This document shows positions 21,520 through 31,370 of a stretch of 64,000 bases of DNA, piece after piece. Every line of letters starts with the position of its first letter. The first letter of the stretch is position 1. The position numbers and the translations under genes were made by a program. Source of the stretch: Brachionus manjavacas (Eukaryota > Rotifera > Eurotatoria > Ploima > Brachionidae); NCBI GenBank assembly GCA_019054805.1, contig JAHQIY010000015.1:2178001-2242000 (forward strand), read 5' to 3'. The notes beneath the pieces are model-generated. The model was given only the letters and a program-made list of their open reading frames with translations. It was not told the DNA's origin and ran no database searches.

Positions 21520-23138
21520 TTCTCTTTGTCTCTTTTTTCTCTCAGGCCATCGTCTCAATTTACATAACAAATGTTTTCTAATAAAACTCAAAAGAGCGGA
21601 ATTAATATTTGCGCTGTCCGTTGACCAGGTACAGCACACAAACATCTCTGAGCTAAAACTGTTCCCTCGTCTTCAAACCCTCAAACCATTCATTCAAAAT
21701 CTAACTCCTAACCATTAATTGAATAATAATAAGCTTTTTGTTGTTGTTCGATTCTTTATTTTGCTTCAAGAACACACAAACTGGACAAAACTGTAATAGT
21801 CCGTCTTTACTAGGACGAAGCCTTTTTCCTTGAATCAGATGCGTTCAGACAACTAAATCAAAGGGGTAAAGGACACTTGCCGGTATAAAATAAGTTCTAG
21901 TCAATAAAATATTCAAGACATCAAAATGCAAAATGCATTAAATCAAATAAAAATTTAGATTAGATTTTTTTTTAATTTGCTGATGCACAATTTCAAAGAA
22001 TCAATTTTGAAACAAAAAAAAATCTTAAAGAAGCATTCTTTAAATTAAATTGAAGAGCCAAAAGCAAAAAGCTCAAAGTTTAATCGCACTCACATAATCC
22101 TAAGTGGCTAATGATAATCTGTCAAAATAATTTAGTGATTTACTTATAAACTCTGCTAATCTGTTGCAAAAATAAACGCAACAACTAATTAGCTAACGAG
22201 TGGCTAACGAGAAACTGACGAGCAAATAGCTCATGAGCAGACAAGACAACAAAAGCTAATACCTTTTTTGCATTCGGCTAGTTCACTGTTGTTCATGTGG
22301 TACTGGTCCTGGTGGTAGTGGGACGAGGGCGAAGTCTGGGCGTTCATGGAGAACATGGCCATGGTGGGCGGCACGTACCAGGCGGACGGATGAGCGGCCG
22401 ACCACGGCTGAGTGTTGTTAAGCATTCTGAGCTTGTCGTAGACATTGGAGTCGGCGTGTGCAGCGCTTTGGCCATTTGAGGACGAGCTGGTCGACGGCGA
22501 GTCGAAAGACTTGGACGCCAGGTTCCTCAGCACTCTGTTTATGCTGGACACCGACGGTATGTTGTCCTGATTGCACACATTCTCGTTGAGCAGTCTGTCG
22601 CGTATCTCCCATGCAAATATGGACGGACACTCTCGCTTGTAGCCGGCTATTTTGGCCACTACGTCCGAGGTGGCTACGCGCGGCTTGCTGCCCCCGATCG
22701 CGCGCGGCTTAATGCTGCCCGTCTCATAGTACCGGCTCAGTATTTTGCTCACGCAGCCATTGGACACTTGGAGCATGCGGCTGATGTCGCACGGCCTCGC
22801 TCCTTGGTGCGCCAGCTCCACTATTTTCTGTCGGGTGCCGTCCGGCAATGGTCTCCCATTCACAAACACTCCTCCTAGTTGATTAACGCCACTGTGGCCT
22901 ACAACAAGAAGAAAAAATGTTCTCAATCAATTTTTATTCAATAGAAAGAAAAAAAAAAAAGATTGCGACATGAACCTTTAATTTTAGTTAAATCAATACC
23001 TTCAGTGTTGTTGCGCAGCGAACTAGAGTGCATGTGCTGGTTGGATGACGTGGATGAAGTGGATGATGTGGATGATGCCGATGAGGACGATGATGATGAA
23101 CTGGTCGGATTTGGTGTCGAGTAAATTTGTGTTACCAT
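20079..23138 (-). CDS. Pax6: Pax6 / eyeless transcription factor
   Basis: Three coding exons: 23138-23000, 22898-22263 and 21004-20079. Both introns are GT-AG and phase 1 (101 and 1,258 nt). The 566-residue product has a Ser-rich N-terminus and a complete paired domain ([20 protein letters not shown] to [16 protein letters not shown] plus RED halves). A linker follows, then a paired-type homeodomain ([20 protein letters not shown] to [15 protein letters not shown]) with Ser at position 50, and a Ser/Asn/Gln/Met-rich transactivation tail ending MYPSILA. Lack of an octapeptide plus a full homeodomain is the Pax4/6 pattern. The recognition helix has SRMLQVSNG, against Ile in most Pax6 proteins. 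The start ATG at 23138 has an in-frame TGA 18 nt upstream. The homeodomain exon has no intron, unlike vertebrate Pax6. Role: nuclear regulator of eye and anterior neural development. Non-coding 5' exons probably lie further upstream but are not resolved. Confidence 0.97.
21005..22262 (-). other. Large Pax6 intron: microsatellites and an LTR-like fragment
   Basis: It holds (GA)n at 21108-21132, a CAG/CAA run near 21230-21255 and (CT)n at 21484-21540. AAGTTCTAGTCAATAAAATA at 21890-21910 resembles the Gypsy LTRs at 49 and 54 kb. The tail end (22080-22260) has several TAATTA-type cores. It is the most likely place for intronic enhancers, but none is proven. Confidence 0.5.
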
Positions 23139-26100
23139 TCTAAGCAAAATAGCTCACGACTAATATTAGTGCAGCACTCAACAAAAATTTTTGATTAAAA
23201 TTTTCTTCTTTTTTTTTTCTTTTTTTTCGTTCACAATCTAATTCAGTTTTGAGATAAAATTAGTAATTTATATTTTTTTTTCACTCGACAAAGTTTATTA
23301 ATTAATTAATACAAAAATTAATTAGAAGAGAAAATTTCTTATTTTCTCTCTCTCTCTCTCTCTTTCTTTTTTGTCTAGTTTAGAAAAGTTTAGCTTAGTT
23401 TAGCTCACACACACACACACACACACAAATCGAATTTAAAGCAAGAACAAAAAATTCCAAGTATATATACATTTATTATCTAATTTGTAATGATAAGAAA
23501 ACAAAATTTTGCGATTGGTTGAGTGCGAGCAGCAAATAGACAACCGAAAATTGGCAAAATAATTAACAAAAACTATTTGGCTCCAAAACTTACTTGGGCC
23601 AATGATATTTTCATAGCAATTTTCCACTTGATTGATTAAATTATTATTGCTAACAAGAGAATGAGAGAGCGAGAGAGAGAGAGAGAGATAGAGATAGATA
23701 GAGATGGGATAGAAGATCTCAAATATTTGTGTGTGTGCTCGCTGCTTTGATCCAATACAATTCTAATTATTGGTCGAATACCTAGAGTTTATTCTTTTTG
23801 AAATAAACAAAACACAGTGATTAAGATTGATAAAATCAATCGTTTTGTGTGTTCTATTTGAATGTAGATGATGGAACCTCTTAAATGAACCAACAAAAAA
23901 AAGAATTAGATAGAGATAACAAAATTCTCTTTGATATTCATTTACGTAACTTATCGTTTCGAATCTGATTGATTAATTGTTTGCGACTAATAATTAGGAT
24001 GTAGCGCTATATGTTGCCATTTACACGACACTTTACATTCCAAATTCTAAATCAACAAAAAAAAAGAAAGCAAAAAAAAAAGAAAAAAAAACTTCGTTTC
24101 TTCTTGTTTTTGCTTAGCTTTTTAGTTTTTCGTTTTTCGTTTCTCTCTTCTGTTGGTGCATTTAGCTGAGCGTTTATATTTTTTTTTCTATTTTGCCAGC
24201 TCGATTTTGATTGATCCAAAAACTAATTATTATTTGAGCTGGTGAGCCAATGAGAAAAATAGAAAATAGAAAATAATAAAATTCCTATTGGATGTGGCCA
24301 AGTTTGCTCACTATTCGCCTAGCGTCTAGCTATGTGTGTATAGTGTTAGTTGACAAAATTTAGCAAGCCGACAACAAATCGCTCATTTTCCCCAATGATA
24401 CTTCTTGTTTGTAATAATAATCGAGAGCAGGTAGAGTAGAAAGAAGACGCGCAGAAAATCTATCAACGGATTGTTGTTCAAGTTCAGGTCCCGGCGGAAC
24501 GGCTCTCTTTTCTCAACACACACAAAATACTACTCTGGGAATAGGTGGACGCACAAATCGTCCCGTTCCATCATCGGCTCTCTTAAATTCTATTTAATTA
24601 GAAAACAAAAGTTAAGTGTCTACTTTTCTACTCTCTCTCTCTCTCTCTATCTCTCTCTTTCTCCAAGTGTTGTCTACCTTGATAATAGTATTGTTATTCA
24701 AAACTACCAAGTCTCATGGTCTTTGCAAAAAAAAAAGATAGATACATCAATTTATTTGCATATATGTTAATATTCAGATTTTTTATTCTAACTTAATAGG
24801 ACAGAGTCTTTATGCCATAAAGACACATTGCAGAATGTAAGCTTGTTATCATCAATTTCTCCTTCTTCACTTTTTTGTTTAAATGAATCAAACATTGATG
24901 ATAACACCCAAGTCTTGGCATCTCTCTGCTCCCTTAAAGTGAAATTTGATATAGCGACCAAATTGCATCTGATAAATTTTGAAAAAAAAAACATAATTTT
25001 GGTCTTTGACCAATTGATACCAATACAGTTACATCCACTCCAAGTGAAAAACTTTTGAATCAATATTAAAAAAAAAACACATTTTTTTGATCACATGGAA
25101 ACATTTTTAGTCGAGGATTTTGCCTACAAAAAGATGACAGATCGACAAAAAAAATTGTTCAATTTGTTCGCTTGACTAGCTGTTAAATGATAGTTTTTTA
25201 ATAATGATGCTGTTTTATTCTAAACGCTAGTTGTGACTAAAACGCTAATTGCAGAAGAAGAAGAAGAATAAGAAGAAGAAGAAAAAGTATAATTGTTGAG
25301 AGAGTTGGGCGCCACTAGTCACGGACAGCAAATTATTCTACTTATATAATTATAAGCTTTGGTAATCCGGTGCGCTCTTCAGAGATTTAATTTTACGCCT
25401 AAGCGAATACAAGTTCTGAGACAGATTTAGACTTGTACACACAGACATTAAACGAATAGTTGCTGCTGACGCTGCTGCTACTGTAGTCTCTGTAGCTGCA
25501 TTTTACATTTTATCTAGTTTAGTAATAGGTTTAAAGTCTTGCCTAACTAAATCCGATTAAATATCCAAAATATCCTGAGCTTATTGAAAACAAAACTTGC
25601 TTTTGACAATCACAATCTAGTGCACAAACATTCTCACAATACAACAAAAACATATCATACTCATTTGTCTTAATAGACTCTCTTTTCTCTCTTTTCTTTT
25701 CTTTTTTTTTCTTTACTTTTGTTTCTTTCTTTTTTGATCTCTCGCTTATTTGTAGACTCATGGTGCTAATGTTTGTTTAGCTATCAGGTTTGGCTTCGTG
25801 CTGTCACAAATCCTAAAAAGACAGATCTTGCTTACAGAAATAGAAAGAAAGAAAGAAAAAAAACTTGCTTGAGATTAAATAAACTATGTATCAAAATACA
25901 CCTTTGTATTAAATAACTCTTTTGCTGGTTGCTAATTTTATTTATTTTTTTTTAATAAATATTCGACTCTTGTTGCCTCGAATGTATTTGCTAGAGTTTC
26001 TCAATCTCAAGCAAAAAGAATTGACATTCACACAAAAAAGAAAGAATCATTTTCTAATTCCAAAATTTCTACACATGTATCTGACTTGAGAAAGAGCCAA

Positions 26101-27240
26101 ACATCGGCAATCGTGCAAATTTGTCTCTGCTTCTAGTTTAAAGAACTATAGGGAGGGAGAGAGAAATGCCTACAATCCTTTTTTTAACACTTGAAGCACC
26201 AAACGAGCATTGATGTTTTGTCTAAAGCACGATAAAATGCTTCCAGTGTTTACTTTCAGATTTTTGCTCCTTGTAGATGGCGATAAAGGGTGAGCTAATT
26301 GAGACATGATTTTGCAAATGAAAGCAGCAGAAAGAGCTCTATCAAATCAAAAATCTAAAATAAAAGTCACAATTAACCTACAGCTGACAAAAAAATGCTG
26401 ATATTTATTTCTTGATTGTCATAAAATGTCACTTCGAAAAAGAAGCAAAAAAAAAAACACAAATCAAAATTAAATAGAGGAAAAAAATTGAAAGAAAAAA
26501 TCAATATATAATAAGTTAATAATTGCAGTGCTTTTAGACACTTGGAATTCGAATCGATTGTACAATTGTTCAGCAATCTAAGGAAACGATGAGAAAGTGA
26601 GAGAGAGAGAGAGAGAGAATGTAGAATTTTGAAAATTGCAATTTTAGCTCCTAACAAAAATAAAAAGATTGAATCGATAATTTAACTGCTTTTAGTTTAA
26701 ATTAATTTCTCAAGACTGGAGAACCGGGAGCCATATTCGTAAAGCACCCCTATTTCTACAGTCAATCAAAGTAATCTAGGCATTGAGTCACACAGGCCAC
26801 ATTTAAAAGAATTTTTTAGATAACTGATCAATACTTTTGCTGCTGTTGTTGTGTTCATACAAGTTAAATAGTCGATTTGAGGTCGGCACAAATCACTCGG
26901 AGCCAACTTACCGTGATTGATTAGAACATGAAAAAAACAATAATGTTCATGTAAAGGATAAACAGTTGCATGATACTGGAATTCAAATGATCATAGAATT
27001 TAATTAGTTCCTCTTTGGTAGATATATATTGTAGAGGCACAGGAGTCTATTGAGCAAAAAAAAAGAAAACGAAAAAAAAGAAAAAGAAGAAGAGAGAATG
27101 AGTAAAGTCGGCAGCATTTTTATGTAAAATTTCAGTTATGCAAAATGACTTTGATATTTGAGGCTTGAAAAATCCGATTTAATATCGAATACAGATAAAT
27201 TTAGAATAATTATTATTGTTGTTTAGCCGATATTTGAATT
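23139..27240. other. Pax6 5' region: microsatellite-rich, transposon-poor
   Basis: There is no supported coding exon. Simple repeats cluster here: (TC)n 23345-23363, (CA)n 23406-23428, (GA)n 23666-23700, (CT)n 24631-24665, GAAGAA 25255-25285 and (GA)n 26597-26617. A less AT-rich patch at 24420-24590 with a CCAAT-type box upstream could be the promoter or a 5' UTR exon of Pax6. I see no LINE or LTR relics here, unlike both flanks. Confidence 0.5.
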
Positions 27241-27277
27241 GAGTTAATCAGGCAGATTAAATCTTCTGTAAGAATAA

Positions 27278-27322
27278 CACACATACACACACACACACAC
27301 ATAGACACATACACATACAAAT
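27278..27322 (+). repeat. (CA)n microsatellite
   Basis: CACATACACACACACACACA followed by interrupted CA/ACAT units. Confidence 0.7.
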
Positions 27323-27772
27323 AGAAATACATAGATGGAGAAATCTATGGACTGATAGTTGGGTATAGGATAAAGTTGAATTCTAGGAGATGTTTGTTTG
27401 AATAGGATTTTACGCAAATTAGTCAAGAATAATAATGGTTTGTTTGAACGAACACAGCAACGATTAGAACTTTTTTCTCCTAGATGAGAATTTGCATCGA
27501 ACTCAATCAGGTATGTTCACGATCAGTTGTGTGTTGGCTGCTATCGATTGATTCAAAAACAGCCTACTCGCAGAGCAAAGTCAAAATAGAAAAAAACAAA
27601 AAGCGAAAAAAAAGAGAAAAAAAAGAGAAAAAAAAAGAGAAAAAACATTTAAATTTTTAATAATCTCCGAGATTTGGTAGTCAAAAATTAATGTTATATA
27701 AAGTAGCTCAAGTGGAAGTTATTGTTATTATTATTGTTATTGCTTGTAGTCGCACAAGCACCGACTAAGTAC

Positions 27773-27976
27773 ATGATTGACTTTTTGGTCCAGTTTAGTC
27801 GCAGAGAATTTAAGCTGATTTTTGACTCTGATATTCAAATGCCACATAATCCAGTGTTCATTGACCCTGTTTTAATTCGACAGCTTCAAGACAAACAACA
27901 CAAAAACAAAACCCAACTTGAAAATCCTACAATTTCGATTAGGGCTATTCTTGAACAGATAAAGAACCCAAAGTAA
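27773..27976 (+). CDS. Short ORF or exon of unknown function
   Basis: From the ATG at 27773 the frame runs 67 residues: MIDFLVQFSRREFKLIFDSD, then IQMPHNPVFIDPVLIRQLQD, a basic stretch and a hydrophobic end (SIRAILEQIKNP). A T-rich acceptor (TTGCTTGTAG) lies just upstream at 27749 and a donor-like GTAAGC sits at the 3' end (27973), so it may be an internal exon. The obvious downstream acceptor (28114) gives only a few more residues before a stop. Composition is more protein-like than neighbouring frames. I do not recognise it. Confidence 0.3.
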   Translation: MIDFLVQFSRREFKLIFDSDIQMPHNPVFIDPVLIRQLQDKQHKNKTQLENPTISIRAILEQIKNPK

Positions 27977-28244
27977 GCTAATCTGATAAAGCCACTAATT
28001 AGTTCGATTTAATACTAGTATGAATATTCATTTGAGCGTGGCTAAATTAAATATTAATTAATTTTTTTTTTGTATGTCTTGTGATTTTTGATCGATATAG
28101 ATATTGATTTTTAGTGGAAGAATATTTTGCTAGGGATGTTGTTTTTTCTTCCACTCTAAAGATAAAACTCCCCAACTAATTTCATTCAAATTGAATTAAC
28201 TCGTGATCTAGCCGTAATTATTTATCAAGTTTACACGAATCTAG

Positions 28245-28332
28245 CCTTGCCCCCCCAAGACCTCTCCTAATCGTTCACAACAAACTTTTCCCCTCTCTTC
28301 CTCTCTCTCTCTCTCTATTTCTCTCTTTTTTT
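28245..28332. repeat. Polypyrimidine tract with (CT)n
   Basis: CCCCCCC, then CCCCTCTCTTCCTCTCTCTC, ending in a T run. This is the last of the CT/GA microsatellites that mark the Pax6 neighbourhood. Confidence 0.6.
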
Positions 28333-28699
28333 TTAATTATTCATTTAATTAACCAAATTGCCTAGTAAATTTCATTGGCCATAGAATATTTAGCATCTAT
28401 TTCTAATTAATTATCTATTTCAATTAAGATCACAAGAACGGTCAAAAAATTTGAATAAAATAAATTTTTAGAATTTTTGTTAAATTAAGGAAGTTGTTAA
28501 CTCATACAACAATTCATCTATTAAATCTATTCAAATAAGTCTCAACTAAACAAAATTCTTATTTTTTTATATTTTTTTTTAGCTTCATTTAAATTTTTTT
28601 TTAATTATTTAAACTTTTATAATTTGTAAATCAAGTAAACTTTTTTTTAGCGCTTATCTTAATGAAAGGGGAGCGTGCGATCCCCAAGCAGCCGGCCTA

Positions 28700-28945
28700 A
28701 TTTATTCTATTTATTTGTTAACTGTACCGAGCTTAAGCTCCTTCAGAATAAAACCAAAAAAAAAATTAAATAAAATAAAAAAATCAATTTAAAAATAAAG
28801 TTAATAAAGTAAAATAGAGTAGGGCCTAAATAGCTTGTTGTAAATAAATAAATAAATTCAAAACTCTCAAGCTTGGAGACTAGATTTGTCATTAATTTGT
28901 CAATAGTTGATGTCTTGAATAATTTTGTTATCTTTAACATAGTAA
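28700..28945 (-). mobile_element. LINE 3' end (hairpin tail copy)
   Basis: ACCGAGCTTAAGCTCCTTCA at 28723 next to TATTTATTTGTTAAC is the reverse of the hairpin plus AAAT tail. The minus strand upstream reads TKLFKTSTIDKLMTNL, possibly the end of ORF2. It is degraded. Confidence 0.5.
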
Positions 28946-28954
28946 GATTTGTTT

Positions 28955-29105
28955 TACTTTATTCACTAAATGGTTTGTGTGTTAGTCATACAAGCAAAGG
29001 ATCGAGGGTTCAAATCCCACCGAGATAGAAAAAATCTTTAAAAAATGTCTCTGAACGGAACGGAATGAATGTTAAAACCTCTTTCATCATAAAAAAAGTG
29101 CTAGA
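28955..29105 (+). repeat. Possible tRNA-derived SINE
   Basis: GGATCGAGGGTTCAAATCCC holds a good Pol III B box (GGTTCAAATCC), and an A-box-like TGGTTTGTGTGTTAGTC stands about 35 bp upstream. The T-arm stem does not pair well, so it is not a functional tRNA. A non-tRNA body of about 90 bp ends in an A-rich run. A single copy is seen here. Confidence 0.4.
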
Positions 29106-29397
29106 TTAAACTATAGATGGTCAACTGGATGCAGTAAACTCAATTTAGAAAAAGGATATGGCAAGTTTTTTTTTTATCTATTTTACATTTCAAAAAATAA
29201 TTGTGTAATTATATTTCAAATTTTAACATGCTTTAGTATTGAGTTTTAATGAAACAACGTAATTTAAAAATTTCAAAAAAATTAGATACTAGCCATATAT
29301 TACTGTCAGTTTCTTTTCTAAGCTTTTTTCCATTAGTATTGATCAATAAATTAAATTTCTTTTTATCAATTCATTTTGCATAAAAATAATTTACTTA

Positions 29398-29490
29398 TTC
29401 CTAAAGTTCTTACTAAGACGAAGGTCGCCGTTCCGAACTGCTCAAAAATCCTCTAAATATTATCCCTTAAATAAATAAATAAATCATTTG
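29398..29490 (+). repeat. Short dispersed repeat copy with AAAT tail
   Basis: AAGACGAAGGTCGCCGTTCC, GAACTGCTCAAAAATCCTCT and TTAAATAAATAAATAAAT match the 16.6 kb copy in order, more diverged. Confidence 0.5.
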
Positions 29491-30494
29491 TTGACGAATC
29501 AAGTCACTTACTTGATTCCGCATTCAAGCAAATCTATATTATTATTTAATAAAGAATTAGTCTAACAATCCTTTATTTGTCCCTTTAATGAAATAACAGA
29601 TCTAAACAGAATATGCTACTAAATCCAACTAATGAGATTTAATATTACTCTGAGAACATTAACTATACGCGAATCTTAAACTATTCTTTTTCTACCGAAA
29701 CAAAGGGATTCAAATGAGCGTGGCTAACAACATAAGTATTAAAAAGATTTTTTTGATCCTACCGTCTTCTTTATTAATTTAAAAAAGATCTTCCTTTAGC
29801 AGTAAAAATAAAAAAACTGCATTGACAAAATTAGACTTTAATTTAAAAGGAAAAAATTCTTTTTAAATATTAAATCAACAAACGGATAATTTTATTTTAG
29901 AATTTTATCAAAATCATCTAAAAATTGTTGTTTTTAGTCTATTTTGTAATAAAAATTTCAATTTTAATTTTTTTTTACAAAGTTTGATAGCTTTATCTAT
30001 TGATTCAACACGAGTAGAATAAATTACTTGATTTTCTAGCAACAATATGGAAAGATTTTTTACAATTTTACATATTTCAATAAATCTTAAAGAAAAAAAA
30101 AGCCCAAAAAAGAATGGTTTTATTAATAAAAAATTAAACAGGCTAGAATTCAAATATCGCCTTTAATAAAATCATTTGATAGTTTTTCAGGTTATCTTTT
30201 TTGAAAAATTGAAATTTCTTTAAGCACTATTTAATTTTTTTTCTTGAATTTTTAGCCAAATGTTTTTTAATTATTTTGTTCGATTTTTATTTGATTTTTA
30301 AAATAGAAAATAAAGTACAAAACAATGAATCTATTTAAATTATTCATCAGTCGCATATTAGAGATTTTTATTTTTTTTTTTAATTTGCAGCACCAATCCT
30401 TGTTTATTTTATTAAAAATTAATATTTCATATTTTGTTTAGAATTTAAAAGAAGCAGTTTTGGTGTAGTGTTTTAGATTGACGAAGTTTATTTT

Positions 30495-30665
30495 TAACAA
30501 TTAAAATCATATCCTCATCAGTCAGTATTCCACCATATCTTTGGATGCAGCGCTTAGAGAAAAACAAGCAGGATTTAGACGATCATAGAACAAAGTCTGG
30601 AAACGGAACAGCCACCTGTAGCTCAACTTCGTTAACTTCAAGAAAGTCTTTGATAGGAAATTTCT
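30495..30665 (+). mobile_element. RTE-like reverse transcriptase fragment
   Basis: One frame reads LREKQAGFRRS, stop, TIIEQSLE in another frame, then NSHL, stop, LNFVNFKKVFDR. This is the RT motif 2a-A pattern LRExQAGFRxGRs...LyxxFVDFxKAFD. It is interrupted by stops. Another frame gives a 66-residue ORF from 30545 that is a by-product. Confidence 0.55.
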
Positions 30666-30745
30666 TAATAACCAAGAAATTTAAGGCTCAAGTAATAAAC
30701 AGAAAAAATTTAAATGAGTCATTAAGCCTTTACTTGCACATGTAA

Positions 30746-31370
30746 TCAGTAAACATAACAAAAGATCAAGCTATTTTTTTAAATTTTTATAAATTAAGCT
30801 TGGCATTTTTGAAATAAAAAATTTCAAACAAAAATTCTCTTTTTTTGAGATAAAAATGGATCAAGTTCATAAATATATATATTTAGACAAAAATTAAAAT
30901 TCAAGATTGTTAAAAAAGAGAGGTTACTATTGACCAAATTGTTGATGAACTAAAAAAAATCGAAGAAATTATTCAATTAGCTCTAATTGATACAATCTTC
31001 TTCGTTTGTGTCAAGAAAGAATGTTATTATTTCCTTCTTAAATAAAATGAAAAAAAAACAACTAAATATTTTAAATTTTAATTTGGTGGTTAGCAAAATA
31101 TTGAGGCTCATTAAAAAGCATGATTATTAAAATTTAATTTGCTTTGATTTGGTAATTTTGTCACAGATAGGTTCGAAGCCAAATTTAAAAACGAACTAAT
31201 AGCTAAATACCCTCGAGAGCTAATAATAACAAATATTTTTGTTCAGCAAAAGAATTTATGTAATTGGAATCTTTGATAAACATGTCTGCTACATGTCTAA
31301 TTAGTAGCTTAATTAATTATAGTAGCGAATTTTTGATTTCTCCATACAAAAGCCAAGAAATCTATTTCAA
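30746..31370. other. No gene seen; 3' flank of the BLTP1-like gene
   Basis: AT-rich. I looked on the minus strand for continuation exons of the BLTP1-like gene and found none with a clear frame. Confidence 0.35.

Noticed and set aside
24788-25063. Opposing open frames of 76-91 codons near 24.8-25.1 kb
   Set aside because: No family similarity, splice context or biased composition on either strand; chance frames are common at this length.
27749-28200. Two-exon gene joining 27773-27972 to an open stretch at 28115
   Set aside because: The attractive downstream frame (MEEYFARDVV...) is out of phase with the donor; the in-phase reading stops after a few codons.
29000-29030. tRNA gene at GGTTCAAATCC
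   Set aside because: The T-arm stem and acceptor stem do not pair; kept only as a possible SINE head.
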